Of a stretch of DNA of 37,703 nt, positions 10,056 to 17,446 are shown piece by piece; the stretch's first letter is position 1, and the number at the start of each line of letters is the position of its first letter. This DNA is from Chloroflexota bacterium. Its GTDB lineage: Bacteria > Chloroflexota > Anaerolineae > Anaerolineales > E44-bin32. The stretch covers positions 1 to 37,703 of the forward strand of contig JADFRQ010000025.1 in the NCBI GenBank assembly GCA_022561215.1, in the 5' to 3' direction. Under the pieces are notes generated by a model. The model made no database searches and was not told where the DNA came from. It worked only from the letters and a program-made list of their open reading frames with translations. The translations under genes were made by a program, and so were the position numbers.

Positions 10056-11225
10056 TTAGGTTAGGTTTTGCCGTTCCATATTTTTTCCATGCTCTATGAG
10101 CGAATAAAGAATCTGTTCATATTGCGCGAGACTTTGCTCAGGATTAAAAACCTTGCGCACAACTTCCCGATCGGGACGATGTGCATCGCCTGAATTTAAT
10201 GTACGAATGATAACTTCAGCAAGCGCTTGAGGATCACCCACCGGCGCAAGCTGGCCAAATCCGGTTTCTTGAACCACTACTCGAGCCCCAGGTATGTCGC
10301 TGGCGACCACCGGCGTGCCGCACAACATTGCTTCAATCTGGACCAGCGCCATCATATCCGTCCTGCTGGGGAGGCAAAACAAATCACACATCGCGTAAAA
10401 ATTTGCCATCTCTTGTGGATCACGAAGAAGCCCGAGCATTGTGATATCCCCCTTCAGCTGTTCGACGAGGGGCGCGCTTTGACTAAAATTATCTTCATAG
10501 ATGACATTCTGCTCCCCGGTGAAGACCAGATGAGCATTGGGAATTTTTTGCTTAATAAAAGGCAATGCGCGCAATAGGATATCAAATCCCTTTTCTTCAA
10601 CCCAACGACCTGAAAAACCAATGAGAATATGGTCATTCAACTCCAGATGGCTTTTCCATTCCTGAGCAGCATCGAGCTGCGGTTGCGGAAATTCTACCGG
10701 CGGGTACACGTACTCAAGCTTATCTCGCAAGCGTGTTAACATTTTCGAATGCCGCGCATAATCTTTCGAATACGACGTTACGCGCTGCGCACTTAATCCT
10801 GACAAAAGAAGCAGTTTCGAGCCAATAACCTGGATGATTTGATTCAATATTCCACTGGGCATAATCAAATCACCATGATGAGTCATAAGCATAGGTTTTC
10901 GTAACAGGCGGCACATCATCGCGGTTAACAGAGCCTCCGGCAAAGGCGTGTGGATCTGGACTACGTCGTGTTGCCGAATCAAATTCCAGGCTGCCAATGG
11001 GAAAGCAGGCGTAATCATGCCCCGACTAAAGCGGGCGATCGCACGCAGCCGAATAACCCTCACCCCATTCAGCATCTCATCTCTCGAAAGCTGCGAGCGA
11101 TAACGCGTCGTGAGCACCGTAACATCATTCCCACGCGCGGCGAGCCCCTCGGCAACACGAACCGCATGCGCCGTGAGACCGGTCCAATGCGGTCGGTAGT
11201 AAGTAAGAATAGTGAGAATGCGCAT
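10056..11225 (-). CDS. Glycosyltransferase family 4 (GT-B)
   Basis: This cytosolic or membrane-associated GT-B glycosyltransferase has 389 residues. The N-terminal domain begins MRILTILTYYRPHWTGLTAH, the usual acceptor-domain start with a Gly-rich loop, then GLAARGNDVTVLTTR. The C-terminal domain has the donor-binding elements LIGFSGRWVEEKGFDILLRA, a LFCLPSRTDMMALVQIEAML block (GT4 EX7E-like region; the first acidic residue is D here) and CGTPVVASDIPGA. The length is normal for GT4. The start ATG has TAGGCGA just upstream. It heads a minus-strand pair with the methyltransferase 20 bp downstream. The likely task is transferring an NDP-sugar to a lipid or glycan acceptor made by this cluster. 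Confidence 0.9.
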   Translation of the reverse strand: MRILTILTYYRPHWTGLTAHAVRVAEGLAARGNDVTVLTTRYRSQLSRDEMLNGVRVIRLRAIARFSRGMITPAFPLAAWNLIRQHDVVQIHTPLPEALLTAMMCRLLRKPMLMTHHGDLIMPSGILNQIIQVIGSKLLLLSGLSAQRVTSYSKDYARHSKMLTRLRDKLEYVYPPVEFPQPQLDAAQEWKSHLELNDHILIGFSGRWVEEKGFDILLRALPFIKQKIPNAHLVFTGEQNVIYEDNFSQSAPLVEQLKGDITMLGLLRDPQEMANFYAMCDLFCLPSRTDMMALVQIEAMLCGTPVVASDIPGARVVVQETGFGQLAPVGDPQALAEVIIRTLNSGDAHRPDREVVRKVFNPEQSLAQYEQILYSLIEHGKNMERQNLT

Positions 11226-11240
11226 TCGCCTATTTTTTTA

Positions 11241-11474
11241 TCATGCTTTCCCAGGATAACAAGCCTTACACATCTGCAATCCCCGCGGTTTCTTTCTGCT
11301 AACCAAGGCGAAATTATAGCGTCCTGAAAGGGCTTTATCAATCGCAGGACACAGTATTTCTGCAATATGTCTCGAAAGAGTTTCCGTGTCCCTACCCTGT
11401 TTCAATCTCCGGTACCTCCAAATTCGTTCATGAAGATAGAATGAAACGGCCGGAAGCATGCGTAGGCAATGCAA
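11241..11474 (-). pseudogene. Possible remnant of a DUF2061-like gene
   Basis: The frame has 77 codons from a TTG, with no good Shine-Dalgarno. The stretch SFYLHERIWRYRRLKQG resembles the C-terminal YYLHERlW...G motif of small DUF2061 membrane proteins. The preceding membrane helix is missing, an in-frame TGA lies just upstream, and the rest shows nothing I recognise. It sits in the 279-bp gap between the glycosyltransferase and the flippase-like gene. It could equally be a chance frame. Confidence 0.2.
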
Positions 11475-11504
11475 CGCTTTGTCTGTTCACGCATCTACGA
11501 AGAG

Positions 11505-12494
11505 CTACTTTTGGCTTTGGCGGTTATGCAGCAGGGATTGAGCCTTGCCGGCCAACTCAAAAATTGAGCTGCCTTCTCGAGCTAAAGCCCATCCCCCGAA
11601 TAATGCTGTGTTGGCCAGCAACAGAACATGCCAGACGATCGCCACGCTAAGGGCAGTTTCTCGCGCGTATCCCATGATCAAGAACCCGGCCACCGCAGCA
11701 AATTCGAAAACACCAATGGCGCCTGGGGATGAAGGCAATGCAACACCGAATGCAATGACCCCGGAGACAAAAAGCAGCACGGGGATGGCTCCGGGCGCAC
11801 CTATAAAATTCAACAAAAACCACAATTGCAGCCAAAAGCAAGTCCAGGCAATAAAATTCCAAAAGGCCGCTCTAAGGATTAATTTTGGCCTGCCGAAAGC
11901 CTCGATTCCGGAGATAAAATCCTCGGTCACACCGACGAGACGTTGCAAGCCAAATTTCGAAAATCTTTGCATGATTCGCAGAATCGACTGCCTTCCCCGA
12001 AGCAGCGTAAGGCTCCCGCCAATCAGTAAAATGATGCCAATCCCCACGCCAAACAGCAAATTGCTAGTCCATTCAGGATTTACAATCGAAGGCAACACAA
12101 CCAGAAGGGCGGAAAAGCTAACGGAAATATCAAGAAATCGTTCGACAACGATCGTCCCGAATATTTTTGGCGCACCAATGGCTTGATCCCGGCTGATTAA
12201 GTATGCACGTCCCACCTCCCCTATGCGGAAGGGCAATATGGCATTTAATAAATAACCAATATTGATTACGTCAAACACTTTCCGCAGCGGCAATTTCTCA
12301 GCGAGCAATATGCGCCAACTGATGGCTCTGGCTGCAAGCCCGGCAATAAGCACCAATTCCGCAGGAAGTAGATATCCGACTGTGGCTTTTGAGAGAACCG
12401 TCAACATTCGCTCAGGCTGCACACCCCAAAAAACAACAACCAATCCAAGCACACTTATAACGATGCCAATCAGGAAACGCCCGGCTTTTCCCAC
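11505..12494 (-). CDS. Flippase-like integral membrane protein (UPF0104 / LPG-synthase TM family)
   Basis: The protein has 329 residues and about eight hydrophobic helices. GTG start 12494 is fixed by a GGAGG Shine-Dalgarno 6 nt upstream. Family-typical features are the early helix KAGRFLIGIVISVLGLVVV, the segment AARAISWRILL, the AILPFRIGEVGRAYLISRD block (residue about 85-105; the conserved lipid-facing Pro/Arg/Gly motif of lysylphosphatidylglycerol synthase TM-region proteins), ERFLDIS, and a late SSPGAIGVFEFA loop. In archaea and bacteria such proteins (AglD-like and relatives) are often encoded beside glycosyltransferases and are proposed to move lipid-linked substrates. Its position upstream of the GT4 gene fits that. 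There is no MprF catalytic domain, so it should not synthesise lysyl-PG. Confidence 0.85.
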   Translation of the reverse strand: MGKAGRFLIGIVISVLGLVVVFWGVQPERMLTVLSKATVGYLLPAELVLIAGLAARAISWRILLAEKLPLRKVFDVINIGYLLNAILPFRIGEVGRAYLISRDQAIGAPKIFGTIVVERFLDISVSFSALLVVLPSIVNPEWTSNLLFGVGIGIILLIGGSLTLLRGRQSILRIMQRFSKFGLQRLVGVTEDFISGIEAFGRPKLILRAAFWNFIAWTCFWLQLWFLLNFIGAPGAIPVLLFVSGVIAFGVALPSSPGAIGVFEFAAVAGFLIMGYARETALSVAIVWHVLLLANTALFGGWALAREGSSIFELAGKAQSLLHNRQSQK

Positions 12495-12657
12495 ACATCC
12501 TCCAATGTTTCGCTATCCGCAGCATAGAATAAGCGTATCTTCCCTATCGAGCAACACCATTCGAACTCTGACACGCTCATCAAAGGTTCAAGTAGTGTAA
12601 TGGAATTATTGTTCGTAGAATGAAACTGTTGAGGGGACGATCTTCGGAGAAGGTCGA

Positions 12658-12867
12658 ATGATATTAAACAAGATGTGTGGAGGACTTGAATTGCCCAGGG
12701 CTATCGAAAGGGCACTCAACGAAACTAACGTTCTTACCAGTGCACAACGAATGGGCAACCGGCAACGATCTTTAGCTAACAGGCTTCAGCTCGCCGGCGC
12801 CCGTAATCCTGGCGTAATTAGCGGGCATCTTTTTGAATCCAGCGATGAAAAAATTGATGTGCCCTAA
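12658..12867 (+). CDS. Small hypothetical protein
   Basis: The frame has 69 codons with ATG 12658 preceded by GGAGAAGG at a suitable distance. The product is mildly basic and hydrophilic, with no motif I recognise. It is the only feature in the 427-bp gap between the flippase-like gene and tlyA, and runs convergent to tlyA. The support is only the Shine-Dalgarno and the open frame. Confidence 0.25.
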   Translation: MILNKMCGGLELPRAIERALNETNVLTSAQRMGNRQRSLANRLQLAGARNPGVISGHLFESSDEKIDVP

Positions 12868-12921
12868 TGGGACATTGTCCTATTGAATTAGCGAGCACAA
12901 TCTCTCGACCCAGATCGGGCT

Positions 12922-13713
12922 CTATTCATCTTTGGGCTCAAGAATGGCATCTACCATCGATTGTGGATCTTGACTTGATTTTCCATTGCTCGGACTTAAG
13001 GCGAGTAGAAATTCAACATTGCCTTTCGCGCCTCGAATTGGGGATTGAATTAAGCCCCTGGCATGCAGCCCCAATTCGCCGGCGGTTGCAATTGTTTGCA
13101 GCAAAACCTCGCGATGGACCTCCCGATCTTTCACAATTCCGCCCCGCCCTACCGACTCCCGACCCGCCTCAAATTGAGGTTTTACCAGCGCCACAATCCA
13201 CCCGTTTTGCTTTAGCCAGGCGATTACTGCCGGCAGGATCTTATCCAGCGATATAAAGGATACATCGATAACAACAATATCCATTGCTTCCGAGAGGCTG
13301 TTCAGATAGCGGGCGTTGGTCTTTTCCATCACCACCACGCGCGGATCTTGACGCAGTTTCCAATGCAGTTGCCCCGAACCAACGTCAATGGCGTAGACAC
13401 GCGCTGCTCCGAACTGCAGCAAACAATCGGTAAAACCTCCCGTCGAGGCGCCCACATCCGCACAGATTCGATGATCGACCATGATAGGGAAAGATCGCAA
13501 ACCATACGCCAGTTTCTGCCCTGCGCGGGATACATATTGGGGACCGGGATCAAGCGTAAGAACGGCATGTTGATCGACCAGCTGGGCGGGCTTAAAAACG
13601 ACCTGGTCATCCACACGCACCTCACCTGCCATAATAAGGCGTTGCGCGAGAGAGCGACTTTCTACAAAGCCCTCACTCACAAGAAGCACATCAATTCGAA
13701 TTTTTTTCGACAC
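12922..13713 (-). CDS. tlyA: TlyA family rRNA (cytidine-2'-O)-methyltransferase
   Basis: The protein has 263 residues, the usual TlyA length. Residues about 4-60 form an S4 RNA-binding domain (RIDVLLVSEGFVESRSLAQR, then MAGEVRVDDQ). The rest is an FtsJ-like methyltransferase: ADVGASTGGFTDCLLQFGA is the SAM-binding motif, followed by VYAIDVGSGQLHWKLRQD, VIDVSFISLDKILPA and LVKPQFEAGRESVGRGGIVKD, all hallmark TlyA blocks. Family members 2'-O-methylate cytidines of 16S and sometimes 23S rRNA; which sites are modified here cannot be told. The start is GTG 13713. It has no Shine-Dalgarno but has TAGAAT 6 nt upstream, which suggests a leaderless message. It is divergent from the UbiA/mevalonate operon. 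Confidence 0.92.
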   Translation of the reverse strand: MSKKIRIDVLLVSEGFVESRSLAQRLIMAGEVRVDDQVVFKPAQLVDQHAVLTLDPGPQYVSRAGQKLAYGLRSFPIMVDHRICADVGASTGGFTDCLLQFGAARVYAIDVGSGQLHWKLRQDPRVVVMEKTNARYLNSLSEAMDIVVIDVSFISLDKILPAVIAWLKQNGWIVALVKPQFEAGRESVGRGGIVKDREVHREVLLQTIATAGELGLHARGLIQSPIRGAKGNVEFLLALSPSNGKSSQDPQSMVDAILEPKDE

Positions 13714-13719
13714 ATTTAC

Positions 13720-13725
13720 ATTCTA
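13720..13725 (-). promoter_or_regulatory. Putative -10 box for leaderless tlyA transcription
   Basis: TAGAAT (minus strand) lies 6 nt before the GTG start of tlyA, and no Shine-Dalgarno is present. Transcription from this box would begin at or next to the start codon. The -35 is poor (a TTGGCG at 15-nt spacing). Confidence 0.35.
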
Positions 13726-13815
13726 CCGCGATCAAGTTATCGCCAATCTTATAAGGTTTCAAAATCCATGTAATTCGTCCTGCTTGGAGCGCCTACGATT
13801 TCAAAGCAGCATTCC

Positions 13816-13844
13816 TTGCTCACAGAAAGTGAACCTGCTATCAT
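13816..13844 (+). promoter_or_regulatory. Promoter of the UbiA-mevalonate kinase-IPK operon (leaderless)
   Basis: TTGCTC (13816-13821), a 17-nt spacer and TATCAT (13839-13844) preceded by TGC (extended -10) form a good sigma-70-type promoter. The -10 box ends 7 nt before ATG 13852, so the predicted transcription start falls on or beside the start codon. No Shine-Dalgarno is present, as expected for a leaderless mRNA. Confidence 0.55.
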
Positions 13845-13851
13845 CTCGTGC

Positions 13852-14724
13852 ATGTTCAAACCACTCTTGCAAACGATGCGACCGAAACAGTGGACCAAAA
13901 ATGTATTTATTTTTGCGGCCCTGGTTTTTGATCGACAACTCCTCCAACTTGAGCCTTTGGCCAACACAATAATTGGGTTTCTCCTCTTTTGCCTGGCTTC
14001 CAGCACCGTCTACATTATCAATGACATCGCCGACATCGAACAAGATCGCATGCACCCCAGGAAAAAATTCCGACCACTCGCCGCGGGATCGCTCTCCAAA
14101 AGATCGGCTCTGGTTGCAGCCGGCGTTTTTGCGGGGATAACCTTAATCGGCGCATTTTATCTCAAGCCAGCCTTTGGCGTGATCACGTTGGCCTACTTGA
14201 TCCTGAATTTAGCCTACTCATTTAAATTGAAACATGTTCCTATCCTCGACGTGCTTATTGTGGCGACTGGATTTGTGCTTCGCGTCGGGGCCGGCGTTAG
14301 TCTCATCATCGTCGAACGTTTTTCTCCCTGGCTCTACGTATGCACAACCCTTCTGGCACTGTTCCTCGGATTCGGGAAACGGCGGGCGGAACTTTCCTTA
14401 CTCGCCGAGGAGGCCAACGCACATCGACGCGTGTTTGATGGTTACACGCTGTCTCTGCTTGATCAGCTTATTAGCATCGTTTCGGCGACCACAATAATGG
14501 CCTATTCGCTTTATACTTTTTCGGCCGAAAATCTTCCCGATAATCACCTCATGATGCTTACAATCCCGTTCGTTATGTATGGAATATTTCGCTACTTGTA
14601 CCTGATCCATGTCGAAGATGCAGGCGGCGCTCCGGAAGAAGTCCTGCTGACGGATTACCCCTTCCTTGCAACAATCATCGCCTGGGGATCGCTCTCTGCG
14701 ATTATTCTATACTTTTATACATGA
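13852..14724 (+). CDS. UbiA-family prenyltransferase, decaprenyl-phosphate phosphoribosyltransferase-like
   Basis: This polytopic membrane enzyme has 290 residues. The signature NDIADIEQDRMHP followed by KKFRPLAAG (about 57-79) matches the Asp-rich motif of the DPPR-synthase branch of UbiA (Rv3806c-like), which transfers phosphoribose from PRPP to a polyprenyl phosphate. A second motif region is FGKRRAELSLL. The N-terminal MRPKQWTKNVFIFAAL is also typical. The product would feed decaprenyl-phospho-arabinose or related lipid donors, which fits the GT-C enzymes encoded upstream that use polyprenyl-linked sugars. The start ATG 13852 was preferred over a TTG at 13816 because the promoter overlaps the extension. 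The stop overlaps the mevalonate kinase start (ATGA). It could alternatively prenylate another acceptor. Confidence 0.8.
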   Translation: MFKPLLQTMRPKQWTKNVFIFAALVFDRQLLQLEPLANTIIGFLLFCLASSTVYIINDIADIEQDRMHPRKKFRPLAAGSLSKRSALVAAGVFAGITLIGAFYLKPAFGVITLAYLILNLAYSFKLKHVPILDVLIVATGFVLRVGAGVSLIIVERFSPWLYVCTTLLALFLGFGKRRAELSLLAEEANAHRRVFDGYTLSLLDQLISIVSATTIMAYSLYTFSAENLPDNHLMMLTIPFVMYGIFRYLYLIHVEDAGGAPEEVLLTDYPFLATIIAWGSLSAIILYFYT

Positions 14725-15659
14725 CCTCTGCATCTGCACCAGGAAAAATCATTTTGTTCGGCGAACATGCCGTGGTTTACGGTCGCCCTGCAATTGCGAT
14801 TCCAGTCACGCAAGTACATGCGACAGTTTCGATCACTCCCTTTCCAGAGGGGGACAAAGGACAGATTTATATTGAGGCACCCGATGTTGATTATTCAAGC
14901 TGGTTGCATGAGGCGCGCAAGCATCATCCCCTTCGCCACGTAATTACGCTCAGCATTGATGCCATGAAGCAGAGGGAGTTTCCCGCACTGCGCCTTCGAA
15001 TCGAATCTTCAATTCCGATCGCGGCTGGGTTGGGATCGAGCGCAGCTATTTCTGTTGCCATTGTTCGTGCACTGGGCGAGTATTTTGACCAGCCGTTGTC
15101 AGCCAAACAGCAGTCCGATATTGCTTTCTTCGCGGAAAAAATTCAACATGGATCGGCTTCGGGAATTGATAACACGGTGGTTGCATTTGAACGACCGGTG
15201 TTCTTCATCCAGGGAGAGCTCCCCAAACCATTTCGGCCCGGAGCGGCACTTAATCTCTTGATCGCAGATACTGGCGTCGCCTCGAAAACTTCACAAACTG
15301 TAGGCGAGGTTAAGGTAAAGAGGGAAGCTGAAAAAGCCTATGTTGAAACAATCTTCGATCAAATCGCTGAACTCACAGAATTCGCAAAACGTGCGATCAT
15401 TTCTGGCCAAATTATGGTTGTGGGTCCGTTGATGAATCAGAATCATGTGCTTCTTCAAGCTCTTGGGGTGAGTTCCCCCGAACTTGACCTGCTAGTGCAG
15501 ACCGCCCGCGAGGCTGGCGCATTCGGTTCCAAACTTTCGGGCGCGGGACAAGGTGGAAATATGATTGCCCTCGTCCAAGAAGACAAGTTAGGGACAATAT
15601 CCGAGGCGCTCACGAAATCCGGGGCAAGCCGCGTAATCCGCACACGTATTGAAGAATGA
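14721..15659 (+). CDS. mvk: Mevalonate kinase
   Basis: This GHMP kinase has 312 residues and phosphorylates mevalonate to 5-phosphomevalonate with ATP. Motif 1 is SAPGKIILFGEHAVVYG (5-21), the mevalonate kinase N-terminal signature. Motif 2 is IPIAAGLGSSAAISVA (about 98-113), the ATP phosphate-binding loop. HGSASGIDN carries the catalytic Asp (D150). Motif 3 is KLSGAGQGGNMIAL near the C-terminus. The length is that of archaeal-type mevalonate kinases. It starts inside the UbiA stop codon and its stop overlaps the IPK start (both ATGA), so the three genes form a coupled operon committed to isoprenoid precursor synthesis. Confidence 0.95.
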   Translation: MTSASAPGKIILFGEHAVVYGRPAIAIPVTQVHATVSITPFPEGDKGQIYIEAPDVDYSSWLHEARKHHPLRHVITLSIDAMKQREFPALRLRIESSIPIAAGLGSSAAISVAIVRALGEYFDQPLSAKQQSDIAFFAEKIQHGSASGIDNTVVAFERPVFFIQGELPKPFRPGAALNLLIADTGVASKTSQTVGEVKVKREAEKAYVETIFDQIAELTEFAKRAIISGQIMVVGPLMNQNHVLLQALGVSSPELDLLVQTAREAGAFGSKLSGAGQGGNMIALVQEDKLGTISEALTKSGASRVIRTRIEE

Positions 15660-16444
15660 TATTTCTCAAACTTGGTGGCTCCCTAATCACCCATAAATCC
15701 AAGCCCAATAGTGCTCGACTTGATGTAATTTCAAGGATCGCGGCAGAAATCAAGGATGCCAGGACCAATGACCCGCAACTGTCAGTGTTGATAGGTCATG
15801 GCTCAGGTTCCTTCGGCCATCCTCCCGCCCATCGCCATCATACCCACCGAGGAGCCCACAGCGAAGATGATTGGCGTGGCTTTGTCGAGGTTTGGTTGGC
15901 TGCAAATCTGTTAAATCGGATTGTTGTTGACGCCTTTGTAAAAGCCGACCTGGACGCGATTTCGTTGCCGCCATCTTCTTCGACTATCAGCGAGAACGGA
16001 CAGATAATGAAGATGCATGTGGAACCAATTCGGGCCGCGTTGGATGCAGGATTATTACCCATAATTCAAGGAGATGCCGGGTTCGATACCATTCAAGGAT
16101 CAACAATTCTCTCCACGGAAACCATCTTTAAATTTATTATTCCACAGCTCGAACCTTCCCTTATCCTGCTTGCAGGGAGGGAAGCGGGAGTTTATGGAGA
16201 TTATCCAAATTCGGAAGAGGTTCTGGCGAGCATTTCAGCAAAGGAATTTCGGAAACTAAACATCCGCGCTGCGAAAGATGTGGATGTCACCGGAGGCATG
16301 GCAAGCAAGGTGAGCGATGCGCTGGCGATGTGCAAAGCCCTTCCCGGGCTTCGGGTTCGTATATTCTCCGGCGAACAGGCTGGGTCGATTGTCAGAGCCC
16401 TGCAGGGTGAGGCATTGGGCACGCTCATTCAGGAAGACCGATGA
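15656..16444 (+). CDS. ipk: Isopentenyl phosphate kinase
   Basis: The protein has 262 residues and the amino-acid-kinase fold. It starts MIFLKLGGSLITHKSK, the IPK nucleotide-binding start with the conserved Lys. GHGSGSFGHPPAH contains the catalytic His (H55), which is characteristic of IPK. It is followed by IIQGDAGFDTIQGSTILSTE and LAGREAGVYG, with a DVTGGMASKV block near the C-terminus. IPK phosphorylates isopentenyl phosphate to IPP, the last step of alternative mevalonate pathways in archaea and of the pathway shown in Roseiflexus castenholzii. The partner phosphomevalonate decarboxylase and HMG-CoA genes are not in the window. It is translationally coupled to mevalonate kinase. Confidence 0.95.
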   Translation: MIFLKLGGSLITHKSKPNSARLDVISRIAAEIKDARTNDPQLSVLIGHGSGSFGHPPAHRHHTHRGAHSEDDWRGFVEVWLAANLLNRIVVDAFVKADLDAISLPPSSSTISENGQIMKMHVEPIRAALDAGLLPIIQGDAGFDTIQGSTILSTETIFKFIIPQLEPSLILLAGREAGVYGDYPNSEEVLASISAKEFRKLNIRAAKDVDVTGGMASKVSDALAMCKALPGLRVRIFSGEQAGSIVRALQGEALGTLIQEDR

Positions 16445-16516
16445 GAACCGCGGATCTGTTCCCCATTCGCTGAAGGTTGGCGGCGGTCTGATTACCCCCT
16501 CGAAAAGAGTGCCTTT

Positions 16517-16602
16517 GGAGTGCCGAAGCTCTGCATCGGCGGCGAAAGCAAAGCTTTCGCACTCCAGAGGATATGTGTGGAGTGCCGAAGCTTTCGCACT
16601 CC
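16517..16602. repeat. Two tandem palindromic repeat units (GGAGTGC...GCACTCC)
   Basis: Unit 1 (16517-16565) begins GGAGTGCCGAAGC and ends GCTTTCGCACTCC. It contains a perfect 8-bp hairpin GCGAAAGC-AAA-GCTTTCGC (16542-16560). Unit 2 (16579-16602) is a short version, a 24-bp near palindrome between the same GGAGTGC and GCACTCC ends. The two-hairpin design and the ACTCC end recur at 35041-35083. Lying just after the IPK stop, the hairpins could also end or stabilise the operon transcript. There is no T-run. Confidence 0.7.
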
Positions 16603-16681
16603 AGACCCCCATTTCTCGCAAGCAGGCGATGAGTGCAATTTACAATGGCGTTATGTGTTTTTTCCATCTATTCGTTCCTTA

Positions 16682-17314
16682 ATGATAGGCATGAATACCG
16701 ATCCGCTTAGTGGCTTAATCGATGGATTAATTGCGGGGTACGGGATCGCTATCCCGATTGGCGCAATTTCACTATTGATTATCGATCTCAGCATGCGGCA
16801 TGGCTTCAGGTTAGGCTTTGCGGCCGGCGCTGGCGCTGCATCGGTGGATTTTTCCTTCGCCTTATTGGCCGCATTTGCAGGTGATGCGCTCTCTGGAGTA
16901 ATCGCACCTTATGAAAGTTCCATTCAAACCCTCAGCGGCATCACCCTGATCATGATTGCCATCTGGGGCGTCATCAACTATTCACGGCGCACAAGCTCTA
17001 CCATAAACAACCCTAGCGCTCCTGGCAAACCCCTGAAAATATTCGTGCAGTTTATCGCCTTGACCGCGATCAACCCCCTAACCATCGCCTACTTTTCAGC
17101 CCTAATCCTCAGCAGAGAAGCTGGATCAAATATCTCCCTCATCACAAAGGTTATTTTTGTTCTGGGGGCCGGTTTCGCCTCCTTCTCGTGGCAATTGTTT
17201 CTTGCTGCCTTGGGCTCTTTTGCCCAGGAACGTCTCGACCCGCGTTTCCAGGTATTCACGACCCTCTTTGGCAATGCAGTGATCATCGTGCTGGGGATTA
17301 ATATTCTGTTTTGA
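16682..17314 (+). CDS. LysE-family exporter
   Basis: The membrane protein has about 210 residues and six hydrophobic segments. The first carries GYGIAIPIGAISLLIIDLSM, the LysE/RhtB N-terminal pattern with a Pro-Gly/Pro-x-Gly turn. FIALTAINPLTIAYFSALIL in the middle is the conserved N-P helix of the family. Members export amino acids or other small metabolites by proton exchange; the substrate is not predictable. The start is taken as ATG 16682 (alternative ATG 16691). The Shine-Dalgarno is weak. A second family member lies at 21415-22071. Confidence 0.8.
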   Translation: MIGMNTDPLSGLIDGLIAGYGIAIPIGAISLLIIDLSMRHGFRLGFAAGAGAASVDFSFALLAAFAGDALSGVIAPYESSIQTLSGITLIMIAIWGVINYSRRTSSTINNPSAPGKPLKIFVQFIALTAINPLTIAYFSALILSREAGSNISLITKVIFVLGAGFASFSWQLFLAALGSFAQERLDPRFQVFTTLFGNAVIIVLGINILF

Positions 17315-17446
17315 CATAGCATATGACCAATACGCCGACTCCATTTTGGTGGGTACGAATCACTTACTCGCCATGTGTTAGACTTTCCAATGCAGTGCCC
17401 CCGGATCAAACCAACCAGTCTATTTTCATCGCATGGAGGTCAGCAT

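Noticed and set aside
11545..12186. 213-codon frame on the plus strand
   Set aside because: Antisense to the flippase-like gene, which has a clear family pattern and Shine-Dalgarno.
17375..17446. Upstream start for the aldehyde dehydrogenase
   Set aside because: The extra 24 residues are not family-like, and a perfect GGAGGT lies 6 nt before ATG 17447.
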